Assembly (NCBI GenBank): GCA_028290765.1
Contig: JAQGJF010000124.1
Coordinates: 1 to 5,755, forward strand
Length of the DNA: 5,755 nt
Source of the DNA: Tardiphaga sp.
Lineage (GTDB): Bacteria; Pseudomonadota; Alphaproteobacteria; Rhizobiales; Xanthobacteraceae
Direction: 5' to 3'
The notes beneath the pieces were generated by a model that worked only from the letters and a program-made list of their open reading frames with translations, did no database searches and was not told the origin of the DNA. Shown piece after piece: positions 1 through 5,068 of this stretch. The translations under genes were made by a program, and so were the position numbers. How positions within the stretch are numbered: the first letter of the stretch is position 1; each line of letters opens with the position of its first letter.

Positions 1-723
1 GACCAGCCGGGCTCCGTCGCGCACGACGTGACGGCAGGCGTCGACCACGAGCGCCTTCGATGACAATAACGCTTCAACGTCCTCAAGCTGGAGCAATCGC
101 TGCTTGCCGCGCGCGATCAGGCGGGCCGCGGGTGCGTTCAGGACGAGGGATGTGCTTTCGACTTCCGCCGCCAGCGCCGCGATGCCGGCCTGGCGCGCGG
201 CCCGCTCGGCGCGGGCAACTGCCGCGCGCGCCGTCTTTATCCGCAGCCGTCGCATCGCAATCCCCGCAACGACCAGTTCGTGGGCGACTCTCAACGCCGG
301 CGGGAGTGGCGCGGGGTCGAGTTCGGCGAGCCTGCGCTCGACCTCGTCGAGCCGCCCGATCAGCAGCAGACGGCGGACCTCGAGATAGCGCGCATGCGCG
401 GCGTTGACCCGGTCGCCATGCGCTTCGAGCGTTGCCGCCGAAGCGTCGAGCTCTTTCGCCGGCCAGGTGAGGTCGCGGGAGACGAGCGCGATCTCGGCCT
501 CGGCGACGACACACCGCGCACGGGCCACGGCCTCTTTCGGGCCGAACGCGCGTATAGCCCTCCGCAACAGGGCCTTGGCCCGGACCAGATCGCCGAGCTG
601 CGCCATCGCGATGCCGCGCAGCGCCAGCGCCGGCGCGTCGTCACGCAGGGCGACCCGGTTCAGCGCGCCGAGCGGATCGCCCGCCGCGAGCGCACGCGCC
701 GCGGCCGTGATCAGCGAGTCCAT
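1..723 (-). CDS. Partial Ala/Arg-rich helical protein, probable N-terminal part of a helix-turn-helix protein
   Basis: The frame is open without a stop from an ATG at 721-723 to the left edge, giving 241 residues that begin MDSLITAAARALAAGDPLGA; the C-terminus lies outside the window. It is almost entirely predicted helix, rich in Ala, Leu and Arg, with repeated helix pairs (for example RGIAMAQLGDLVRAKALLRR near residues 35-54 and ARYLEVRRLLLIGRLDEVER near 106-125) that resemble TPR-like packing. There is no signal peptide or membrane segment, so it should be cytoplasmic. From memory it resembles Rhizobiales proteins annotated as helix-turn-helix domain-containing, with this helical region first and a DNA-binding winged helix at the C-terminus; that end is not visible, so the regulatory role is inference. 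A purine-rich GGCGGGA upstream of the ATG may be the ribosome binding site. It is divergent from the DUF899 remnant. Gene reality is well supported; function is uncertain. Confidence 0.75.
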   Translation of the reverse strand, partial: MDSLITAAARALAAGDPLGALNRVALRDDAPALALRGIAMAQLGDLVRAKALLRRAIRAFGPKEAVARARCVVAEAEIALVSRDLTWPAKELDASAATLEAHGDRVNAAHARYLEVRRLLLIGRLDEVERRLAELDPAPLPPALRVAHELVVAGIAMRRLRIKTARAAVARAERAARQAGIAALAAEVESTSLVLNAPAARLIARGKQRLLQLEDVEALLSSKALVVDACRHVVRDGARLV

Positions 724-834
724 CGAAATCCCGCCATACTTGTCACTCCCCCCGTTCGATGCCCCGGTCCTAGTCTATCTCACGACGATCAACCAGCCCG
801 CCGCGCTCGGAACCTGACCAACGACGGAGGCGCT

Positions 835-875
835 TCAAGACGTGGATCGCCGGCACAGGGCCGGGCATGACGAAC
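835..875. repeat. Degenerate Rhizobiales intergenic palindromic repeat
   Basis: This stretch in the divergent spacer contains CCGGC (850-854), a 5-base loop and GCCGG (860-864), flanked by AAGACGTGGAT on the left and CATGACGAA on the right. Read on the minus strand it translates as VMPGPVPAIHV, the signature of a dispersed intergenic repeat that is common in Bradyrhizobium and relatives and is usually seen as MPGLVPGIHV. The stem is imperfect: two mismatched positions (848-849 against 865-866) interrupt pairing of the outer AT/AT from the inner CCGGC/GCCGG. Family assignment is from memory. Such elements have no assigned coding function, and the long minus-strand frame running through it is a shadow. 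Confidence 0.6.
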
Positions 876-932
876 CGGATGAGTGGATGCCTGACCTTAT
901 TGATCGCTTTCTGAAATACACGGAGGATCATC

Positions 933-1204
933 ATGGCTGACAGCAAGAGGCCGCACGGCCAAAAGTCGTTCCGCATGCGAAATGGCTTGCCACCCGAAAA
1001 GCCGAACACGGTGCGGACCAGGTCGGCATCAGCGTGTTCTGCAGGAATGACCAGAGTGAAGTGTTTCACACATATTCCTGCTACTCGCGTGGTGTAGATA
1101 TGCTCAACGGCGCCTACCACTACCTCGATTTGGTGCCGAAAGGCCGTGACGAGGGCGGCCTCGACTTTACGATGGCGTGGGTACGCCGGCACGATCAGTA
1201 TTGA
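933..1204 (+). pseudogene. Remnant of a DUF899 (thioredoxin-like) family gene with internal deletion and frameshift
   Basis: A strong GGAGG (922-926) precedes ATG 933, but translation from it gives only a 54-residue product ending at TAG 1095-1097. In the frame offset by two, codons from 941 to the TGA at 1202-1204 are open for 87 residues. They begin with an N-terminal DUF899-like segment (RPKVVPHAKWLATRKA, near residues 6-21) and then pass directly into the family's C-terminal block: GISVFCRNDQ, EVFHTYSCYSRGVDML, NGAYHYLDLVPKGRDE and MAWVRRHDQY. DUF899 proteins are usually well over 200 residues, so roughly 150 central residues, including the thioredoxin-like Cys-containing core, are missing. 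Joining the ATG to the 87-codon frame needs a one-base deletion (or equivalent) between about 936 and 960. The 87-codon frame has no good start of its own; its first GTG is at 1034. The stop lies 9 bp before the DUF2182 gene, consistent with an old operon. Base composition in 933-1100 is visibly less GC-rich than its neighbours. Confidence 0.8.
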
Positions 1205-1213
1205 GGCACGCGC

Positions 1214-2005
1214 ATGGTTTCCGAGCGAGCTTCCCATCGCGCCTTCTTCGGCGTCTCGGCGCTGCTGTTCGCCACCAGCGTTGCGATGACGGTCGCATGG
1301 TGCGCGACCATGCATGCGATGGGCGAGATGCCGATGCCGGGCGGCTGGACGATGTCGATGGCGTGGACGCCGATGTGCGGACAGACGTGGACCGGCGCTG
1401 CGGCGTCGTTCCTCGGCATGTGGGTCGTGATGATGGCAGCGATGATGCTGCCGTCGCTGGTGCCGATGCTGTGGCGCTACCGGGAGGCCGTCGGCAGCAC
1501 CGGTAAGACGCGCCTGGGCCGGCTGACCGCGCTGGTGGGCGCGGGATACTTCCTGGTGTGGACATTGCTCGGAATCGCCGCTTTTCCACTGGGCGCCGCG
1601 CTGGCCGCCGTCGAGATGCAGCAGCCGGCGCTGGCGAGCGCCGTTCCGGTCGCGATCGGCGTGGTCGTCCTGATCGCCGGTGTGCTGCAGTTCACCGCGT
1701 GGAAGTCCCGTCACCTGGCCTGCTGCCGCGAGGCCCCCGGGGCCGATCGTTCATTGCCGGCCGACGCCGGCACGGCCTGGCGACACGGGCTTTGCCTTGG
1801 CCTCCACTGCTGCTACTGCTGCGCCAGCCTGACGGCGATCCTCCTGGTGATCGGGATGATGGACCTGCGCGTCATGGCGGTCGTGGCCGCAGCCATCACT
1901 GCCGAACGCTTCGGACCGGCCGGTGAGCGCGTCGCGCGAGCCATCGGGATCGTCGCCATCGGGGCAGGGGCGTTGCTGATCGCGCGAGCCGCCGCGTTCG
2001 GGTAA
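1214..2005 (+). CDS. DUF2182 integral membrane protein, predicted metal-binding
   Basis: This 263-residue protein has about six hydrophobic segments (roughly 10-30, 62-86, 104-130, 141-161, 203-230 and 241-260). It matches the DUF2182 family (predicted metal-binding integral membrane protein): the segment MWVVMMAAMMLPSLVPMLWRYR (69-90) is the characteristic Met-rich helix, followed by LQFTAWKSRHLACC (158-171) and HGLCLGLHCCYCC (191-203), where the family has its Cys-rich motif. The loop between helices 1 and 2 (33-56) holds seven Met, one His and one Cys, which suggests soft-metal (copper-like) coordination; that is inference, and the substrate of the family is not known to me. GAGG at 1203-1206 overlaps the stop of the DUF899 remnant and sits 7 bases before the ATG, so translation was probably coupled to the upstream gene. 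The reading frame is intact although the partner gene is broken. Family confidence is high, biochemical role low. Confidence 0.9.
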   Translation: MVSERASHRAFFGVSALLFATSVAMTVAWCATMHAMGEMPMPGGWTMSMAWTPMCGQTWTGAAASFLGMWVVMMAAMMLPSLVPMLWRYREAVGSTGKTRLGRLTALVGAGYFLVWTLLGIAAFPLGAALAAVEMQQPALASAVPVAIGVVVLIAGVLQFTAWKSRHLACCREAPGADRSLPADAGTAWRHGLCLGLHCCYCCASLTAILLVIGMMDLRVMAVVAAAITAERFGPAGERVARAIGIVAIGAGALLIARAAAFG

Positions 2006-2080
2006 GGGGCGTGCCCATCATGTTGATTTAATTCAGATTGGTGTCGTCGCCTCCGTCATTGCTGCGGAGCGGCACGCTGC

Positions 2081-2100
2081 CCGGTGCGAGGGCCCACCGG
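2081..2100. terminator. Weak hairpin downstream of the DUF2182 gene
   Basis: CCGGTG (2081-2086) and CACCGG (2095-2100) form a perfect 6-bp GC-rich stem with an 8-base loop. A second small inverted repeat, CTCCG (2051-2055) with CGGAG (2065-2069), lies just before it. Neither is followed by a T-run, and the stem begins 75 bases after the DUF2182 stop. They may help end transcription or may be chance in GC-rich DNA. Apart from these, 2006-2135 shows no gene. Confidence 0.25.
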
Positions 2101-2160
2101 ATCAGCCCAAAGCGAGGCGATGGGATGGTGAGGAAGTGGCTGAGGGAACCCAAATGAAGA

Positions 2161-2185
2161 GGAACGAGCCGCGGGTTCGGCGGTT
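2161..2185 (+). promoter_or_regulatory. Possible EcfG-type (general stress) promoter
   Basis: GGAAC at 2161-2165 is followed by 16 bases and GGTT at 2182-2185. The alphaproteobacterial general stress sigma factor EcfG recognises GGAAC with a 16-17 base spacer and a GTT-containing -10 (usually CGTT). The -10 here deviates at one base. The site is 60 bases upstream of the ATG of the 61-residue hypothetical protein, a suitable distance, and small stress-induced hypothetical proteins are common in this regulon. The assignment rests on a short motif match only. Confidence 0.35.
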
Positions 2186-2244
2186 TTCAGAACAAGCCGC
2201 ATCTGTTCCTGCGGCCCGGTCCACCGAAACTTCGGGAGAGCGAC

Positions 2245-2430
2245 ATGACTTCACAAACGCAGATCCACACGATCGCGCGGCAGATGCTCGAGCGGCATGG
2301 CGCGGCGGCGATTGCCCAGGCCGCGCAGAATGCTCTGTCTTGCGAGCGCAAGGGCGAGACCGAGGAAGCAAGCGAGTGGCGGCATATCGAAGGCGCCATG
2401 AAGATCATGCAGGGACCGCACCAGAGCTGA
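2245..2430 (+). CDS. Small conserved hypothetical protein, 61 residues
   Basis: The ATG at 2245 is preceded by GGGAG (2234-2238) at a good distance. The product (MTSQTQIHTIARQMLERHGA...) is soluble, mostly helical and charged, with an amphipathic pattern: ARQMLERHGAAAIAQAAQNAL (11-31) and then EEASEWRHIEGAMKIMQG (41-58). It resembles small Rhizobiales proteins of about 60-70 residues with an L-x4-G-x2-A core and a conserved W-x2-IE near the end; I know no function for them. There is no signal peptide, membrane segment or Cys-based metal site (one Cys only). It is a single gene with its own possible EcfG-type promoter and stands 134 bp before the oxidoreductase, so stress-linked expression is inference. 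A longer frame overlapping it at 2136-2489 is a shadow. Confidence 0.75.
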   Translation: MTSQTQIHTIARQMLERHGAAAIAQAAQNALSCERKGETEEASEWRHIEGAMKIMQGPHQS

Positions 2431-2539
2431 GGCACATGACCTGTTGCGCAGTTCACCTTGCGGGATGCCGTGACCGCAGTGCAAGCTAGAACCAGATAAA
2501 GCGATTGCCGTTCACCCGGAGCGCATTCGGATCAGCGCT

Positions 2540-2550
2540 TGAGCGGCTCA
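2540..2550. other. 11-bp palindrome next to the oxidoreductase ribosome binding site
   Basis: TGAGC-G-GCTCA is a perfect inverted repeat immediately upstream of the GGAG that serves ATG 2565. A second, overlapping-region inverted repeat, AGCGC (2520-2524) with GCGCT (2535-2539), lies directly before it. The location would suit an operator or a small RNA hairpin affecting translation, but short palindromes are frequent in DNA of this composition. Confidence 0.25.
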
Positions 2551-2564
2551 TCAGCGGAGAAACC

Positions 2565-3677
2565 ATGCGCGTCGTGATCTGCGGCGGCGGTGTGATCGGC
2601 GCCTGCACCGCCTATTTCCTCAGCCGGCGCGGCATCGAAATCATCGTCGTGGAACGGACCGAGGTGGCCGCTGCGGCATCCGGCAAGGCCGGCGGCTTCC
2701 TGGCGCTCGACTGGTGCGCCGGTACGCCGCTGGATGCGCTGGCGCGACGAAGCTTTGCACTTCATGCCGCGTTGCCGGGCGAGATCGCGGGCGATTGGGG
2801 CTATCGCCGCATGAACGCCTATGGCGGGTTCGTCGTTCCGGAGCGTGACGCGCGCCGTCACGCGCCATCCCAGCTCGACTGGCTATCCGACGGCGTTGTC
2901 ATCGCCAACCGGCTCGGCACCCCGGAAACGACCGCGATCGTTCCGCCGCGCGCGTTCACAAACGCCATGATGAGCGCCGCGCAGGGGCATGGCGCGCAAC
3001 TGCGCCGCGAACGGATCACCGGCGTCGCCCGGAGTGCGGATGGATCGACGGCGAGGGGTCTTGAGGTTGATGGCGGCGTCATTGAGGCGGATGCCGTCGT
3101 CGTCGCGATGGGGCCCTGGTCGCTGCTGGCGGCCGGATGGGTGGATCTTCCCGCGGTGTTCGGGCAGCGAAGTCCGAGCCTCGTCTATGACACCGGCACG
3201 GACGTCCCGGCGGATGCCTTGTTCCTCGACTATCACGAAGAGAACGGCGACGCCGTGACGGTCGAAGTGTTTCCGCGCGCCGACGGCACCACGCTCCTGA
3301 CCGCCTTCTCCGGCCAGGCCCCGCTGCCTCTCGACCCGGTCGCCATCGCGCCCGATCCGGACGAGGTCGACCGGCTCCAGGCCATCGGCGAACGGCTGTC
3401 GCCGCTGCTCCGCGCCGACAAGATCATCGCCCGGCAAGCCTGCTTTCGTCCGCTCACGCAGGACGGACTGCCGTTGATCGGCAAGGTGCCGGGAAGCGAG
3501 GGGGTTTACGTGGCTACGGCCCATAACGTCTGGGGCATCCTCAACGCACCGGCGACCGGCGAGGCCTTGGCCGAGTTGATCGCCGACGGCATCGCGCGCA
3601 GCACCGATCTTGCGCCGTTCGATCCGGGCCGGCTGCGGCCGCTCGATCCGGCGATGCTGCGGTCGGTTGAGCGATAG
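2565..3677 (+). CDS. FAD-dependent oxidoreductase, DAO family
   Basis: This 370-residue flavoprotein belongs to the DAO (D-amino acid oxidase-like) family. The N-terminal Rossmann motif VVICGGGVIGACTAYFL (3-19) with GxGxxG at 7-12 and acidic E30 at the end of the second strand binds the ADP part of FAD. ASGKAGGFLALDWC (38-51) follows, a segment shared with the TDA3/FOXRED1-like branch. The C-terminal RPLTQDGLPLIGKVPG and ATAHNVWGILNAPATGEALAELI (about 317-339) is the second FAD/substrate region; most relatives have GH where this protein has AH. It probably oxidises an amine or amino acid with FAD in the cytoplasm; the substrate cannot be read from the sequence. ATG 2565 is chosen over an in-frame TTG at 2505 because GGAG (2556-2559) precedes it at 5 bases and the FAD-binding strand starts at residue 2. 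The length is normal for the family. It appears to be a single gene convergent with gapR. Confidence 0.88.
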   Translation: MRVVICGGGVIGACTAYFLSRRGIEIIVVERTEVAAAASGKAGGFLALDWCAGTPLDALARRSFALHAALPGEIAGDWGYRRMNAYGGFVVPERDARRHAPSQLDWLSDGVVIANRLGTPETTAIVPPRAFTNAMMSAAQGHGAQLRRERITGVARSADGSTARGLEVDGGVIEADAVVVAMGPWSLLAAGWVDLPAVFGQRSPSLVYDTGTDVPADALFLDYHEENGDAVTVEVFPRADGTTLLTAFSGQAPLPLDPVAIAPDPDEVDRLQAIGERLSPLLRADKIIARQACFRPLTQDGLPLIGKVPGSEGVYVATAHNVWGILNAPATGEALAELIADGIARSTDLAPFDPGRLRPLDPAMLRSVER

Positions 3678-3678
3678 C

Positions 3679-3717
3679 AGCTTGGACTCCAACCGTTAAA
3701 CCCGTCGGAGGCCAGCT
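3679..3717. terminator. Imperfect hairpin between convergent genes
   Basis: Directly after the oxidoreductase stop, AGCT (3679-3682), GG (3684-3685) and CTCC (3687-3690) pair with GGAG (3707-3710), CC (3712-3713) and AGCT (3714-3717). This makes a 10-bp stem with one bulged T, one A-G mismatch and a 16-base loop. There is no T-run on the plus strand. Its place between convergent genes suits a bidirectional transcript end, but the structure is interrupted and the call is tentative. Confidence 0.35.
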
Positions 3718-3742
3718 ACTCAAAAGGAGCCCGTTGCTGCCG

Positions 3743-4012
3743 TCAGGCGGCCTTGGCGGTCTGTTCGGGGACAGCCGTTTCCATCGCCCTCATATACATA
3801 TCCAGCAAGGTTTCGTGCTCGTCGCGCTCGTCCTGGTCCTGCTTCCTCAGCTTGATGATTTCCTTGAGGATCTTCACATCGAACCCTTCGGCCTTGGCCT
3901 CGGCAAAGACCTCCTTTTTCCCCTCGTTCAGCTCCTGCAACTCGGTGTCGATGTGCTCGATCCGCTCTACGAAAGAACGAATCCGTCCGCCGGGAATGCT
4001 GATGTCAGACAT
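3743..4012 (-). CDS. gapR: GapR-family (DUF2312) nucleoid-associated DNA-binding protein
   Basis: The 89-residue product begins MSDISIPGGRIRSFVERIEH and has the DUF2312/GapR signature: a first helix with RIEHIDTELQEL, then KKEVFAEAKAEGFDVKILKEIIKLRKQDQDERDEHETLLDMYMRAM (33-77). The FAEAK-x-GFDVK-x-LK-x2-I-x2-RKQD block is the family's DNA-contacting core. In Caulobacter, GapR is an essential helical dimer/tetramer that encircles overtwisted AT-rich DNA ahead of polymerases and assists gyrase and topoisomerase IV; the same role here is inferred from homology. It is shorter at the N-terminus than Caulobacter GapR, whose leader precedes the first helix. On the minus strand GAGG lies 4 bases before the ATG. 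It is transcribed divergently from the transglycosylase and converges with the oxidoreductase. The symbol is given for the family; I cannot tell whether this is the main copy or a paralogue. Confidence 0.9.
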   Translation of the reverse strand: MSDISIPGGRIRSFVERIEHIDTELQELNEGKKEVFAEAKAEGFDVKILKEIIKLRKQDQDERDEHETLLDMYMRAMETAVPEQTAKAA

Positions 4013-4208
4013 GGTGCCTCGCTGTTGATTGAGATCGCGAAAATGCGCGCAAAGAAATGACCAATGCGTTAACGTAGATGCGCCGGGTTTCCGTTTGCAG
4101 GTGATCGATGTGAATCCGTCCTCGCGCGATCAGGGCGCAACAGCCAGCAGGTCGCGCGAAGCCGTGCCCGATGATAAACTCGGCGTATTGCGAGGGGAGT
4201 ACTGAACG
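4013..4208. other. Divergent intergenic region between gapR and the transglycosylase
   Basis: These 196 bases must hold the promoters of both divergent genes. CGTTAACG (4067-4074 region) is a small palindrome, GAATC at 4112-4116 is a GANTC site of the kind methylated by CcrM in alphaproteobacteria, and the self-complementary octamer TCGCGCGA occurs at 4122-4129 and 4152-4159. I could not assign a convincing -35/-10 pair for either gene. No reading frame with a ribosome binding site is present. Confidence 0.4.
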
Positions 4209-5021
4209 ATGATCAAATCCAGGAAGATGACGACGGCAGCCTTCGCTGCATGGGTTATGCTCGCGTGCCTGGGCGGGAAGGCGGATGCCGCGCAGTGCGG
4301 CAGCAGCGGGGCTGGTTTCGAGACCTGGAAGCGGGAGTTCGCAGGCGAAGCCCAGGCAAAAGGAGTCGGCGGCGCCAGCGTCGCGGCGCTGATGCAGGCC
4401 AATTATGCGACGGCGACCATCGCCGCCGACCGCGGCCAGCGAAGTTTTGGTCTGTCGCTCGAACAGTTTCTGGCCAAGCGCGGCGCTTCGACCATCGTCG
4501 CCCGCGGGCGCTCCTTGAAGCAATCCCAGGCCGCTTTGTTCGCCTCGATCCAGCAGCGCTACGGCGTGCCGCCGGGGCCGCTGATCGCGATCTGGGGAAT
4601 GGAGACCGGCTTCGGAAGCCAGCGCGGCAATCAGAACATGCTGTCCTCCATCGCCACGCTCGCCTACGACTGCCGACGGTCCGAATACTTCACCGACCAG
4701 CTCTATGCTGCGCTGAAACTGATCGATCGCGGCTCGCTCTCGGCCGGCACGCGCGGCTCCATGCACGGCGAAGTCGGCCAGACGCAATTTTTGCCGAAGA
4801 ACATCCTGGCCTACGGCACCGGCAACCTCGACGTCGCCGCCAACGCGCTGAACTCGACGGCGAATTTCCTGAAAGCCCATGGCTGGCGTGCCGGTGCGGG
4901 CTACCAGCCGGGCGAGGCCAACTTCGCCGCCATCGAGGCCTGGAATGCGGCTGGCGTCTATCAGAAGGCCATCGCGCTGATGGGTCGGCAGATCGACGGC
5001 GGGGGCGCGGCTGCGGAATAG
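4209..5021 (+). CDS. Exported MltB-type lytic murein transglycosylase (SLT_2 / GH103)
   Basis: The 270-residue product starts with a signal peptide: K/R at 3-6, hydrophobic 9-21, and a likely signal peptidase I site ADA-AQ near residues 25-29. LAC at 18-20 is a poor lipobox, so a soluble periplasmic enzyme is more likely than a lipoprotein. The mature part is an SLT_2 (MltB, GH103) domain: FETWKREFAGEAQAKGV (37-53), RSFGLSLEQFL (78-88), IQQRYGVPPGPLIAIWGMETGFGSQRGN (114-141) with the catalytic Glu at 132, and GEVGQTQFLPKNILAYGTGNLD (187-208). These enzymes cleave the MurNAc-GlcNAc bond of peptidoglycan, leaving 1,6-anhydro-MurNAc. It lacks the C-terminal peptidoglycan-binding domain present in many longer family members. 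GGGGAG (4194-4199) lies 9 bases before the ATG. It is a single gene, divergent from gapR and convergent with the LysR gene. Confidence 0.9.
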   Translation: MIKSRKMTTAAFAAWVMLACLGGKADAAQCGSSGAGFETWKREFAGEAQAKGVGGASVAALMQANYATATIAADRGQRSFGLSLEQFLAKRGASTIVARGRSLKQSQAALFASIQQRYGVPPGPLIAIWGMETGFGSQRGNQNMLSSIATLAYDCRRSEYFTDQLYAALKLIDRGSLSAGTRGSMHGEVGQTQFLPKNILAYGTGNLDVAANALNSTANFLKAHGWRAGAGYQPGEANFAAIEAWNAAGVYQKAIALMGRQIDGGGAAAE

Positions 5022-5045
5022 GGATGCACGGCAGCCAAACCGTCC

Positions 5046-5068
5046 GTTGAGCTCGGGTCGGCCTCAAC
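5046..5068. terminator. Inverted repeat between convergent transglycosylase and LysR genes
   Basis: GTTGAG (5046-5051) and CTCAAC (5063-5068) form a perfect 6-bp stem with an 11-base GC-rich loop. It starts 25 bases after the transglycosylase stop and its right arm covers the LysR stop codon (5064-5066). No T-run follows on either strand. A shared bidirectional terminator is possible but weakly supported. Confidence 0.3.

Noticed and set aside
809..835. Possible second EcfG-type promoter (GGAAC at 809-813)
   Set aside because: At 16-17 bases downstream there is CGCTT rather than a GTT-type -10, and the repeat follows immediately; the match is too weak.
60..870. Several plus-strand frames over the first 870 bases
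   Set aside because: They are Arg/Ala/Pro-rich shadows opposite a continuous minus-strand frame that runs 241 codons from an ATG and has natural protein composition.
770..1714. 314-codon open frame on the minus strand
   Set aside because: It is the shadow of the DUF899 remnant and DUF2182 on the plus strand. It has a low-complexity His/Arg/Gln composition, and its C-terminal end comes from the palindromic repeat (MPGPVPAIHV).
2136..2489. 117-codon plus-strand frame overlapping the 61-residue gene
   Set aside because: It has Arg-rich shadow composition and a poor start context; the 2245-2430 frame has a good ribosome binding site and a family-like sequence.
2505..2564. Upstream TTG start for the FAD oxidoreductase, adding 20 residues
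   Set aside because: The added residues precede the Rossmann strand without similarity to the family, and ATG 2565 has a well-spaced GGAG.
2883..3692. 269-codon minus-strand frame and other long frames across the oxidoreductase
   Set aside because: They are antisense to a recognised DAO-family flavoprotein and show no family motif.
4122..4159. Two copies of the palindromic octamer TCGCGCGA 30 bp apart in the divergent promoter region
   Set aside because: The same octamer also occurs at 1932-1939 and 1980-1987 inside the DUF2182 gene, so it is probably a consequence of GC-rich composition rather than an operator pair.
4005..4880. 291-codon open frame on the minus strand across the transglycosylase gene
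   Set aside because: It is antisense to a clear SLT_2 gene with signal peptide and catalytic Glu, and it also overlaps the gapR start; its composition is typical of a high-GC shadow.
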